This document shows, piece after piece, positions 24,040-36,914 of a stretch of DNA of 64,000 nucleotides; position 1 is the first letter of the stretch; the number at the start of each line of letters is the position of its first letter. The notes under the pieces were generated by a model. That model saw nothing but the letters and a program-made list of their open reading frames with translations, made no database searches and was not told the origin of the DNA. The stretch comes from Hymenopus coronatus (lineage: Eukaryota > Arthropoda > Insecta > Mantodea > Hymenopodidae). A program made the translations under genes and the position numbers. The DNA lies in assembly GCA_030762935.1 (NCBI GenBank), contig CM060881.1:104136501-104200500 (forward strand), in the 5' to 3' direction.

Positions 24040-24315
24040 GAAAAAAAAAGAAAATTCGTCATATGAAATTCGCTTAATTAGATTAGAAAAAGGGCAGTCT
24101 CTAATAGAAAATGTAATGAAGAAATAATACAACTAAATATATGTGCATTGAATCATAGAAAACAAAATAATTTGGAGAAACCACGCCCTAGGGATGGATG
24201 ATAGTAGAATTCCAAAGTTGGTCATCCAAAGCTAACCGGCTGGGAGAAAACCTGCAGTTAGATCTGAGATCGCAATAGGCTAAAAACTAATCCTTAAAAA
24301 GGACGTAAGTGAAAA
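24040..24315 (+). pseudogene. LINE 3'-end remnant
   Basis: The disrupted reading contains AGAATTCCAAAGTTGGTCAT, then a CTAACCGGCTGGGAG block and ACTAATCCTTAAAAAGGACG. These parallel the C-terminal end of the LINE ORF at 9130-9250 (RIPK...TGR...SLKG pattern). It is 5'-truncated and dead. Confidence 0.6.
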
Positions 24316-24639
24316 TAATATTTTAATGTACGTTGTATAGTTCCACAAAAATGTCTGAATTCTCCATTTTATCTTTGCATCATCTGACTTAGCAAATTTA
24401 ATATTACACCTAAATATTTAAACTCTCTTACTTATTGAACTATTTTTCCTTCTATTACAATATTGTTCTAATCCTTGAAATACTATCTCTTTTGTTTTAT
24501 CTGTTGATATTGTCATTTCATATTTAGTAACACTTTGATTCAACTTATGCACTGCAATTTGGAATTGTTATGAACTGATCACCAGAAAATTGTAGTGTCA
24601 GGGAATTAAAAGTATCATTACTTATTGTATTATTCAATA
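24316..24639. other. AT-rich intronic sequence, nothing recognised
   Basis: No feature seen. Confidence 0.35.
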
Positions 24640-24995
24640 TGGTCAACTATTTATGTATTATATATTATCGTAAGTAATACTACGAGTGTATTCCTCTAAG
24701 AGATGAAAACACGAGTTGTATTTGATAAGACAATTCAGCGACATAGACTACTAACAATTTATAATATATAGGAAGGGAGGTTTTATCAGGTTATGCTTGT
24801 AATACTTAAATTAGTTCTCAAATGGTAGATGACCATGTTTATTTACCGAATGTTTTTTTTTCTTTCTTCATTGCCTCCTGAATACAGGAGACTAAACAAA
24901 CGAACGTCAGTTAAGAAATTATTTCAAAGAAATCAACAACTGCTGGATAAGATATTTCGACAATATCGCTCCAGCCAGATGACCGCGATTGGTTG
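24640..24995 (-). repeat. Interspersed repeat, copy 2 (partner at 2551-3200)
   Basis: The reverse complement matches copy 1 in several ordered blocks, including ACTAAACAAACGAACGTCAG and GATATTTCGACAATATCG. Both insertions of copy 1 are absent, so this is nearer the ancestral arrangement. Confidence 0.75.
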
Positions 24996-25209
24996 AAATT
25001 GGCCAATCTCGCCCATTACATTGGTGCTTTAATAGGTAAGCTAAATTGTCAGTATAAACTGACTGTTCAGAGAGTCCTTGTAACTATAGAATACGCTTTA
25101 TACAATACAGTAACACTAAACACTAAAAACTGCAGTACAATAGTAGCAATTGTTCATTCAGATAGGACTAATGAGGTCATGAATGTTTGTAACTTAGGTT
25201 TATGGTAAA

Positions 25210-26352
25210 TACTAGGGATAGCATCTTGGGGATCGATAGCAGGACACATGCGGATACCAGTTGAATGAATAAATGAGAGAATAAGTGGATTTATTAACAT
25301 GAATATATCACGCATTGAATTCAACAATCGCACGGATCCATAGACCGTATGTGCTTTTGTAATACACAAAATAAAAAGCAATATTACAACAACAACAAGA
25401 AGGAAACAAAAGAGTAGACATGAAAATAAACACAAAGATATTCAAATATAGCAATTTAAATACCTACATATGATATATACACAATATATAAAGCCATAAC
25501 ACAACAATTATATAAGTATGACATAAAATATATGTATGTAAACAATTGTAGTCGCTTTTGTTTAGTTCTTATCCCTCCCCCCTCCTCTTCTCCATTGGCA
25601 GCCTTCTCAGATCCCATCTGTCTTGCCTTAAGCATAAATTTACCTACCCGTCTACTAGCGTGACCGACGGATACCAGTTGCATATCTAGTAGGGTCCGAC
25701 ATGCGCGGTTGTCACTGCATTTGTGCAAGTAATTAATCAGAGACCCGAGACACCTGTTTTAGACCGTGTTGAAAAAAGGAAAGACAGTGGTTGGAAAAAA
25801 TATCGGATTTTCAATAATGCGTGAAAACTAAATGTGCTACGAGGTGTTGCTACGGAAATAATTTCTGACAGAGTATCTTGCCCAATAGTCGATTATGTGT
25901 CCTATTTCCGTTTTGCTCCAATCGCATCTTGTAATGTGCAGAGAAGTTTTTGATAATATAAAGCCTACGTGCCAATCGGAGGCGCTTCACATTTAAGACG
26001 TTACCAATGACTGTTGTGCATTGCAATCTATGTATCTTGAAAGCAAATGAAACGGATAATGGTGCTGATGACTTGTTGTACAACTGCAATTGAATATACA
26101 TGCATTCAATGTACATGCAATATTAAATATTTACTTCCCGTAAATCAGTGGTAACTATGTTTACCACCCATCAACCTCAATCGCCTTCCAATGCTAATGA
26201 AAACATCACAGTCTACCACACAACCATTGCCCAATTTTCCCTCTATTGGTACCGCTACGTACACGCTGTATTGTCAAGACATCACAACTATATAACAGAA
26301 GCGCTACTTCGTTTCTGTCCCGCTAGCGGTCCCCATGATGCTATCCCTAGTA
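25210..26352. mobile_element. TIR DNA transposon, non-autonomous, copy B
   Basis: Left end TACTAGGGATAGCATCTTGG, right end GCTATCCCTAGTA with inverted CCCGCTAGCGGTCCCCATGA. The interior matches copy A at 3656-4643, including TCGGATTTTCAATAATGCGT and AAACGGATAATGGTGCTGA. The 141-codon frame at 26148-26573 crosses the right end and is not conserved as a frame in copy A. A retroposon is inserted at 25264-25667. Confidence 0.8.
25251..25680 (-). mobile_element. Truncated non-LTR retroposon inserted in TIR copy B
   Basis: CGGATACCAGTTG occurs at both 25251-25263 and 25668-25680, flanking a 404-bp insert absent from copy A. Read on the minus strand it begins with a GC-richer, possibly coding end (frame at 25728-25456 with KAANGEEEGGGIRTKQKR) and ends in an AT-rich 3' region with ATTTATTCATT repeats, as in LINE insertions. 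Confidence 0.75.
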
Positions 26353-27139
26353 AGTGCATTATGTGTACGAGCTGTAGGCACAAAAGCGTATATTTTGTAA
26401 CAGATGTGCAAATTTGTTTACATATCGGAATTTGGGCCGTTATGAAGTTCTTCTGTCGCTATAGTTGCGGTTCTATAAAGTCCTCTCATAGACATGGAGC
26501 AGAGTACATAGTTCCCCTAAGAAGCTGTGGGCCTATTGATGCTAACAGTACAGTACTTCAGTTTTACAATTAGAAGTCGTCTTCCGCTCTGCATCATTCC
26601 TTTGAGTCTTTCTGGGAACTAATTAAAATTATGTTGCAAATATATACGATAATTTATATGGTTTACATAGCAGTAGCAAACAGTTCAATTTAACCATACA
26701 AGTATAATCCATGTAAATAAGAATCAAGAAATATTGGTATTATTCTAGTAACTTGAGATAAAAATTATGTTTCCTGAAAAAAAAAGTTTTGGTTTTAATT
26801 ATTACTGTTGTTTAATCCTAAGATCCGTGCATTCGATGAATTAGCATACCCACAGTTGGTGATGTTAACTGTTTATCCACAATTTTCTCAAGAACTGCAG
26901 CCTTTATTTAATTATATTCAGGATTCCTTTTCGCATTATTTTTTTCCTTTTTCTGCTGGTTTTTATGCGAATTTATAGGGAATTATATCATATAATAAGA
27001 AAGTGACGTAGATAATATTTGGGATAAGTAATTTAATTTCATTCTCAATACTTAACCTTTTTTCGACTCCATTCTCAGCTTTTCTTTTTTCTTTCCTATT
27101 TTGGGTGAAGGAAATGTCTAGTTTATAGACCAACCCAGG
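26353..27139. other. AT-rich intronic sequence, nothing recognised
   Basis: T-rich stretches at 26935-26955 and 27050-27110. No feature seen. Confidence 0.35.
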
Positions 27140-28335
27140 AAAGTCATCCGGCTTACCGACCCAAAAATCTTCACCGCGTGCGATATCGGATAAGAACTGT
27201 GCATTAAAGGAAAAGGTAGTGCGGTTCCTAACAGCACCCGCGTAAGTAGCTGAACGATGAGAACTTGCCGTAAAATGTACGGGAACGTTTGCAAGGTGTG
27301 AAGATAATTTACAGAGATGGCATATTTCCCTGAGAGCAGGAAAGATTCATGATGATATTAGTGTCGCGGACGACGAAAATTGTTGATCTCCAGTAGGTTA
27401 GGTTTCCACCTCAGCGTTAGGACAATACTGTGCAGGCGTCACAGTCTGGTGTATGCTGTGTTGTGTTGATGACAGGGCCGCTGCGGTTGTGTCCTGTCTG
27501 GTTGCTACATGGTTCTGCAGCTGCCTATTCTTACAGAAAGTTCAGCGACGATGTTATGCTCTGAAATGTTGGCGGTGGCGGATGCTAAAGAACTCCTCCT
27601 TTGCAAGCAATTATTTGGGTGCTATGTTCAGCACCTCCGCGAGAACGGCATCCCGTGGCTCCAGTCTGGTGGAGGTAGAGGTGTTTTCATCGGTGGCGGG
27701 TGTCTGGCACTAGGCTTGCCCGGTGAATTTTCATACACAACAGGTGGCGTGGAACTGGCAACAGCAGCGGAGGTGTGCCCAGTGAACTCCGAAATGACGT
27801 CACAGTAATGACACACACGCCTCGGCGGTAAACTGCATGCATCAGAGCTGTGCGCGAAGGCAATAACAGCATCGTTAGGGACCCCGGCCGTACTTTTCTA
27901 TCACCTCAACACCAGAAGTCGTCCTACAAGGGAACCCTGATGACAGGGCAGTTTTCAAATCCGCTCGGTCCTCTGGCTCCATCCTCATCAGCGGCATTGG
28001 GTCCCTGTCGCAGTAAATGTGAGTGGGCCTCAGACATGAAAGCCACCCTGACTGTGCAGTGGCAGCCGTATATTGGGTGGAAAGGTCCTCCGTACCACAA
28101 TACTAAACCAGGGCGGTGGAGTGCACCCTGGTGGTGTCGGTGACAGCGGCTCTAGTCTTTCGTGACGAAGCGGCCGCGGTGGTGTGTTCGAGGCGTAGCT
28201 TTCCCCGTTGTCGGCAATTTTGTTTAGTGACCCCTCGGTGGGTGCCGGGGAGCGGTGGCAGTCTTCAAAGAGGTTTTGATTCTGTGCTGCTTACCATCAC
28301 GAAGAGAAAACACAATAGCTTAAATTTCCATTGTA
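27140..28335. other. GC-rich, CpG-containing island of unknown nature
   Basis: About 1.2 kb with composition clearly unlike its surroundings, including GCGGCCGC near 28169. Overlapping open frames occur on both strands (27453-27713 +, 27509-27808 +, 27628-27816 -, 27850-28143 +, 28116-28349 +). None carries a motif I recognise, and none is clearly favoured. It could be a retroelement fragment, an unannotated exon or a CpG island. I cannot decide from sequence alone. Confidence 0.4.
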
Positions 28336-29489
28336 GTGTGGAAAAATAATTGTGACTTCTGAGATACACTTCCATATCTAAGATAGCATGATTGAGGAAA
28401 ATTCGATATTAACATTGCTGTTTTCAGAAGGGATTGAAACAGATAGTAAGCAATATCCATCTTTATCACAAATCAGAAAGCAATTGTTAATCTGCTGTTC
28501 ATCAAAACTGTGATATATCCTTCAGGAGGCTTCCGTGGGTGTACATGAATATCCCCTAAAAGGTTATAAAAGCTCATTTTAAGCTTTAGCTCCAATAAAA
28601 AGGATTAACTCCGCATACAGCCACACGTTTAATAAATGGCTTATAGGCTGAAGTCTGTGACAAAGTTCCAAAAACCTACGCTATGCTAAAAATCATTGAT
28701 AACTAGTAGAAAAGTAGTATAGCGTTTGAAGAATTTGCTAAGAATATACTATAGAAAATATTTACAAATTCCTGCTTTATTTCACAACCTGTTTTACTTC
28801 AAAAATACCTCTTGTATTTGACAAAAGCAATACCTTTGATAAAAATTAAAAGCTTAGAAATTAAAGTCCATCGCCTTTACGTAAAATACGTAATTAAAGG
28901 GATTATTTTATTCAAGTATTGAATGTTCGAAGACTTCGAAAGTTGGCGAATTAATTGTTAATTATGTTTTATCAAAGCTATCACAATATTTATAGCTTGT
29001 ACATACCTCAGAAGTTAATTTTTTCATGTTAAAGTTAGGTTGATGCTTATTTTCTATTTTATATCCTAATATATAACAAGCTAATGAGTATGCTGCAAAA
29101 CGTTCTTTTTTATTTATCAGTGAATTAAGTTTGGTTTCAAGTACACGTATAGTACTAAGGCTGAGTTAATACGTTACTAACATCACCCAGATTAACTACC
29201 TTGTCTCTTATAAGCTTGCCCCACTCGGCACCCAATTTCTTTGCCTTTTCACCTGAGAGAATAAATACACATTTGAGGACACTTGGTGGAGACAAAATAG
29301 AAGTTTCCAAGCTGAATCTTAATGAAATATATAACACCTTAATATATATATTAAGGTTTCTTGAAAACTATTCTAGCTATCATAAGGAAAATTTTAGTAT
29401 TTAGTATTTATATGAGAACTTCTACTTCAGAAACTATAGTCAAATCATAACAATTGCTAACTTGTTGATATTTCAATAAACAAGCTAGA
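28336..29489. other. AT-rich intronic sequence with a perfect palindrome
   Basis: Nothing coding recognised. A 22-bp perfect palindrome lies at 29336-29357. Confidence 0.35.
29336..29357. repeat. 22-bp perfect palindrome
   Basis: ACCTTAATATA followed directly by its reverse complement TATATTAAGGT. Confidence 0.9.
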
Positions 29490-29990
29490 TTTTTCACTCC
29501 ATTCTTGCCTGCTTTGTTTCTGACGTGTAGTTGTATGCCCATGACTCATCACAATTCCTTTCAAAAGTCATACTCTTCTGCGGTATACCACGTTAAGTGA
29601 TCCAACCTTGTCATAATTCGCTGGCCCTTGTGGTTGTCTGTCAGGATGTTAGGCACCCAGCGATCTATTACTTTGTGAAATTTCAACGTGTCATGAACAA
29701 TATTGTACACTACACCTTACAAAACGAACTATTGTGATAAGGTTCACAGTTGTACACGTCGGTCGTTCAAAATTATCACCGGAGTGCCTCTGACATTCTG
29801 CGGGGTTGCAGCTGTTACCGGCCTCCCGGAGGGCAGCAAATCAGTAAGGTTCACAAGGCCTTATTGGCAAAATGCACACTACCTGGAGACATCACTACGG
29901 TCATACAATCATCCCCATACATATCACACTTCTCCCTGTGAATTTCACTCGGTTTATGCCCTTTGGCCCACAAATATCGAACCCTACCTC
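29490..29990 (-). pseudogene. Mariner-family transposase remnant
   Basis: On the minus strand, across frameshifts, the order is LPSGRPVTAATPQNVRGTP and IILNDRRVQL (helix-turn-helix region, about 29850-29760), YNIVHDTLKFHKVIDRWVPN (about 29700-29645), LTDNHKGQR, then CDESWAYNYTSETKQARMEW (about 29560-29495), which includes the first catalytic aspartate. These are signature blocks of SETMAR/mariner-type DD34D transposases. A run of about 165 codons is recognisable out of the usual 340 or so. The rest of the catalytic domain is missing and stops are frequent, so it is dead. Confidence 0.85.
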
Positions 29991-30839
29991 CCTGCTCTTC
30001 ACACGTGGACGATAGTAGCATGCGTAGTTCACGCTTCTCTCCCTAGATCTGCACATGAAACAAAAATATCTCTGCAGTAAAACTTCAGACTATATTTTGT
30101 GAAATTGCAATATTCCAGCTGCAATACCAAACCAGAAAAAAATTATTGTGAGTTGCTTTTCGATCCGCCCTCGTATATCCGAAGAGAACTGTAACATTTA
30201 CATTTTATAATGGGTATGAATGAAATACATATATTATCTTTGCGCATCAATTTTGGTCAACAAATACATATAGGAGGGTTCTTCGTTTTAAACGCACCTC
30301 TTGGATGACGAAAGCACATACGTCTATTATGATTTTTGTTTTGATCACTTTTATCACCTGATTTTCCAGTCCATATGGTTTGTATATCGCCTTTAAAAAG
30401 CGTATTTGCAAGCTGGGAAAAAAGAAGATATTGTGCGTGTAAGAATACATTTCAGCGGGGCAGGTTAAAATAGACAAGCATTAGATACTAAAGGTGACGA
30501 TTTTATTGTGGTATAGACGACAATTTGTGGATTTGTTTAGCTACATCTCTAGAGGGAGTGAAAGAAGGAAAAGCGTTAGATATTTCGCTGCCTGAAGTTG
30601 CGTTTCTAGTGTTAATAACGTTCCTTGGCCATAATGTCCAACGTTGCAGTTTGTCGTTCTACAGTCATTTCTTGCCCTCACAAAGATTTAAGTTGCAAAA
30701 AACAGTTTACTCAGCATCTTTGTGGAATACATCTAGCAAAACAGTGTGTTTGTATTCATGAATTCCGCGAATATTACAGCACGGTCCCTTTGAATAATTA
30801 GGTTAAATCTAACATTCTCTTGCAAATGTAATCTTCAGC
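29991..30839. other. Sequence between the two minus-strand remnants, unassigned
   Basis: Short open frames on both strands (30247-30477 -, 30525-30761 +) without motifs. It may contain decayed continuation of the coding remnant to its right. Confidence 0.3.
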
Positions 30840-31270
30840 CACCTGCATGCATTATGCTTCTACAGAAATACAAGGTTTGCACTTTATCAGGGTGTTCAGT
30901 TGTATAAGATGTATACATGGGCTTGATCCTTCTTAAAGCACCGAATTTTCGTCTTACAGATTCTTTTGCTCTAAAAAGCTCATAACCATTGCTTGCGTCA
31001 TTATTCCTTTTAGTGCCACAACAACATACGTGACTTGACCCAGGATGGGCATCCCTGTTTTCGCACAGAATAACAGACTTTAAATATTCTTCGCTATTTA
31101 ATCTCCAAGGACTGAGCGTGCAGAGATTTGTTTTTAAAAAAAAAAGTGTTTTTCTTTACGTGGTACTAACAGTTTTCTGTATTCATCATAACTTTCTGTC
31201 AAATATTGGGGTTTTAACAATAATTTTCTATTTTCCAAACCCGGGATTTGAAACACGTATCTGCTGGTCT
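30840..31270 (-). pseudogene. Unidentified coding remnant
   Basis: Read from about 31258 downward, the minus strand is open through LENRKLLLKPQYLTESYDEY and RKLLVPRKEKHFF to a run of ten T (31136-31145), where a shift of one frame continues as LKTNLCTLSPWRLNSEEYLK, then CENRDAHPGSSHVCCCGTKR. It stays open past MYTSYTTEHPDKVQTLYFCR to a stop near 30838. That is about 140 codons with a single frameshift in a homopolymer. I recognise no family; a cysteine cluster (HVCCC) is present. It could be a decayed transposon protein or a retrocopy. Confidence 0.4.
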
Positions 31271-31274
31271 CCCC

Positions 31275-31627
31275 CTCGGTCTGAGTGGCTCAGTTGGTTA
31301 GGTCCTGGCATTCTGAACTTAAAGTTGCGGCTTCAAACTCGACCCAGAGCGACGGTTTTTAAGTGTACTTAAACTGACAGCCTCATATCCGTTTATTTAT
31401 TGGCATGTGAAAGAACCCTCACACCTAGACGGCCTGGGTTTGATCCCAAGAAAACGCATGTGAGATTTGTGGTGGACAAAGGGGCGTAGGGGTGGGTTTT
31501 CTCCGGGTTCTCCGGTTTCCTCCGTCATCGCATTCCACCGGTGCTCCATCTTCATTCCATGTATCACCAGTATCATCGCCTGCGGTGCCCTGTTAGTAAA
31601 AGCGGGCGTTAAACACTATCAAAAAAA
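31275..31627 (+). mobile_element. tRNA-derived SINE
   Basis: The head has A-box-like GAGTGGCTCAGTTGGTTAGG and B-box-like GGCTTCAAACTCGACCC. The body has TTTTCTCCGGGTTCTCCGGT, TCATCGCCTGCGGTG and GCGGGCGTTAAACACTATCA, and the tail is A-rich. A 5'-truncated paralogue is at 47432-47556. Confidence 0.85.
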
Positions 31628-32175
31628 GGCAATGTAAAAGAACTCCTGTGAGAGAAAATTCGGACACCCGGTAGATTAGATATGATCCTGTAAATTGACA
31701 GCGTATCTATCTTTTACCCTACATACGGAAGAAACAATTAAGTAACAGTTATAGTAGAATATTTGTTTTCTCTAGGTCAATTCGTAGATCATATTTACAT
31801 AATTTCATGAAAATACCAATTTGACTTGCGTCTTTCTTTGTTGCTGAAGGTGGTTGCGTCATTTATGCAGGGTATTCGCAGTATTTGAGTGATTGTATTG
31901 TCTAACAGTATAGATTTTTTACAAAACATGATGATTTTCAAACGGGAACGATCTACCACTGTGCAATAACCATTAGCGAACAAAAGACAGTCCTATACCA
32001 GGGGCGAGAGACAACATAGTAAAATCTGTTTCATGGAGGCACTGCTTGCAGATTGAGAATCGCGCCCAGAGAAGAGCCAGTAAGCAGACTTGGGAACAAT
32101 TGGGGTTGGCTTCCACCCTAATCTCAAACTTTAAAGCCTTTGCAAGAAGAGTGGGACAGGGTCATCATATTCTGA
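31628..32175. other. Intronic sequence, nothing recognised
   Basis: No feature seen. Confidence 0.35.
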
Positions 32176-32968
32176 AAAATCTGATGTGTTCCATTTACAT
32201 TACTTTCTCTACATCTCTGTAACAAATTATTGTTAATAAGCTTATGCTTCTATTTACTTCATGCTAATCGAGAAAAAAGTAGCAGAAATAGTCTTATCCC
32301 TTGCTTTTTTATAAGTAGAATAACTAAGCGAGTACCATAGGTTAAGGTGATAGTCAAAAGCTGTTTGCTATGTGACTGAAGTTCCTTTGTTTTTATGAAC
32401 AGGAGTTGACAAATTCCTGTATGAGAAAAATATAAGTTTTTCAAAGCTGAAACCAATAACACGGAATATCTCAAAAACGACCAATTCCACCAAAAAATTT
32501 CTATATTTATAACATAAATTGTGTGTTTTATGTAATCTAATGTTTTTGTCTATCTCTTACAGTTTAACAGTTATGAAAAATTCCGTAAAATTCATCCAGA
32601 ATAGTCTTCAGAGGCTATTCCAAGAAAATTCAAAATATACATTTTATCTGTGAGGTGAATATCTTTAATGTATGATATTTTAATCAAAATCGTTAGACCA
32701 ATGTTTGAGAAAATAAAAATGTTAAAAAAAAGTTCCATGTAAAGGGATGGATTGTCTTACAAATCTTCGTGTCGCTTTTCGTTTTTGAGCTATACTGTCC
32801 ACAGACACACACACACACATAGACCTTTTCCTAAAAATTCTTTTATGGATTTAGGGGGACCTAAAACATGTATTTTCGGTTGAAATCTCGGTATCGAATT
32901 TTTGGGTGGAATGCAATACCTTCACTATCCCAATGAACATTGTATATACGGTTAGAGAAAGTAAAAAT
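32176..32968 (+). mobile_element. Family H copy H7, complete
   Basis: From AAAAATCTGATGTGTTCCAT to the degraded terminal hairpin (TATACGGTTAGAGAAAGTAA). About 790 bp. The CA tract is short. Confidence 0.9.
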
Positions 32969-33339
32969 ATTGTACCTAGTGCATGGTTTTCGGCTGCTGT
33001 GATTTCACTTAGTCGGCCAACACTTTACTGAACTCACTTGACGTGAGAAAAGTGACGTAAAATTTTGTTTTCTAAATTACACTCACAATATACGGTAATG
33101 AATAACTTTCATTTAATTCTAAATATTCCCTATCAAGATCCTTTGGTACAAATTTTAGCTGCATTTTCTACTCTGCAATAATTCTTTTATTATTTCACTT
33201 TGCGGCTTTATACACTTTATAAATAACTGACAATTGCACATTCCTAGCCAACAGTACTTTCATTCGCGTTATTCATTGTCTTTCATGACCCTAACATTCA
33301 AAGACCTATCCTCTGAAAGTTTTGTGTCGGACACCTCTC
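32969..33339. other. AT-rich intronic sequence, nothing recognised
   Basis: No feature seen. Confidence 0.35.
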
Positions 33340-33500
33340 AAGACAGCCGGTCCCCATGGCCACGCTCGCTAAAGCGTCTCGCTTTGGTGCTTCGTGGGCA
33401 GGGGATCGTGGGTGCGAGTCCCGCCTTGGGCATGGGTGTTATATGTTTGTGCAATGTGTATATGTTTTTAAAAGAAACAGTAAAACCAGTAAACCAGTAA
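33340..33500 (+). mobile_element. tRNA-derived SINE, second type
   Basis: A-box-like ATGGCCACGCTCGCTAAAGC and B-box-like GGGTGCGAGTCCCGCC, followed by CTTGGGCATGGGTGTTATAT. A headless relative lies at 35283-35350 on the minus strand. A hairpin with stem CCGGAGTC/GACTCCGG follows at 33543-33565. Confidence 0.75.
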
Positions 33501-33578
33501 TCAGTAAAACCTACGGGGGGAAATGTAAATAGGGATACAGTACCGGAGTCCTGATCAGACTCCGGACACCCTGCCTTC

Positions 33579-33992
33579 TACAGACAGTTTCAAAACGACA
33601 CCAAACGAAGACAGTAGTCGCTTACACTTGATATCGCAACTTTCAAACTCTTCTATTTAAAGTTTTATGTGTGTTTAAAATCGCACACATTTGAGATTAG
33701 GCAGCGAAGGATGAAACGCTTCCCATTACTAAGGTGACCAGTGCCGCGCCGGCTTGTCTATCAAACCATGCCTACACCACTTGATTGGGACCTTCGCTAC
33801 CAACCGGCACCTCTCTTGGAGTGGGCCAGGCGCGTGCCTATTAGTTATGTACGACTGCCTAATCCATGGTGATTTTATGGCAGTTTTTGTATGTGCCGAA
33901 CTTAGAGCTGAAAATTATATATTCACGTATCACGTACGGTATGATCAACAAGGTCCACATCTTCGTTCGGTGTCGTTTTGAAACATCCTGTA
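33579..33992. mobile_element. Short TIR element (MITE), 414 bp
   Basis: Left arm 33579-33610 and right arm 33961-33992 share GTTTCAAAACGACACC and continue A/GAACGAAG. Both arms are bounded by TA, as in Tc1/mariner insertions. No transposase lies inside, only motif-free frames. Confidence 0.8.
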
Positions 33993-34434
33993 TAGTGATC
34001 CAACCTTCTAGCTGTTCTTTACTTTTATTGGATGAAATTTCGCGCCATCACAACGTAATCAGCGCGTCCTTTGGTCATGTAACTGCTCAAACTGACAAGG
34101 TGACAAACTTACCCTTTTTCTATCTTAGTATAGGATTCCCCTTTAGAACAGTTAGCTCTTTACTGCACGCACCGAATATAATAGAATCGAGCAATAGTTA
34201 AGCTCCTTTTCCCAACAAAGTCTCTTGACAAATAAATACTGACACACAACTTTTTGCTCTTGCTTGAAAAATATATGCTGGGTATAAATTCAAGCCCAAA
34301 CTTATTTTCTTATACAAATTCAATATTATATGCTTGTTATTAGATATATCAGCTTGTGTTTATGTACATATCTTCTTCTTCTTTTTCTTTCTTTCTTTAT
34401 TTTTTATTATTATTAATTATTATTATTTAGATTA
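33993..34434. other. Intronic sequence ending in TTC and ATT microsatellites
   Basis: Pyrimidine run at 34372-34400 and (ATT)-type repeats at about 34400-34430. Otherwise nothing recognised. Confidence 0.4.
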
Positions 34435-34973
34435 TAGGATGGTCATCCAGAAAGTGGCAGTCGATTGGACATAACTAAATACTAACAAAGAATTTCAACA
34501 TAAAACTTTATTTACTTTACTCTGTTTGTCAACGCAATCTCCATCAAAAAAAAAAAAAATTGTTTTTTTGAATGCACGAAATTTTCGATCAATCGAATTT
34601 TATAGGAAAATAAAGGAAGAACCAGTGTGACCGACAAAGACCAGTATGAAAGTTCACCAATCGTTATGAAGGAATTGAGAGCAAACGCTGAAGAAAGAAT
34701 TTCACTTTGGTCACCGTACATGACCTTTTGTGTGGAAAACATTTCGCAACCGGTGAAAACCTTAATCATGCTGGATCAAATATTTAGCGGGGGAAGAGTA
34801 TAACATAGGCACTGAAAAACTAGTACCATGTGACAATAAATATCTTGATAGCAATAGCGATTACGTTGCAAAATATAGTAAAGTATTGTAACTTTATAAA
34901 TAAAGTTTGTTGTTCATATATTTCGTTATTTGGTTATACCAAAACTTTCGTTACTTTCTGGATCGCCGTGGTA
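34435..34973. mobile_element. Mariner-like TIR element, non-autonomous, 539 bp
   Basis: TAGGATGGTCATCCAGAAAG on the left is answered by inverted TACCACGGCGATCCAGAAAG on the right, both starting with the target TA. The ATCCAGAAAGT core is typical of insect mariner-like termini. The minus-strand 85-codon frame inside does not resemble transposase. Confidence 0.75.

Positions 34974-36914
<1,941 letters not shown>

Noticed and set aside
26148..26573. 141-codon open frame (+), the longest in the window
   Set aside because: It spans the right end of TIR element copy B and its flank. Copy A does not keep the frame, and no domain is recognisable.
29703..30080. 125-codon open frame (+)
   Set aside because: Antisense to the mariner transposase remnant. 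The minus strand carries the recognisable protein blocks.
33340..33420. Functional tRNA gene
   Set aside because: A- and B-box-like sequences are present, but no complete cloverleaf can be drawn and the segment continues into a repeated SINE body. The same holds for the other tRNA-like heads.
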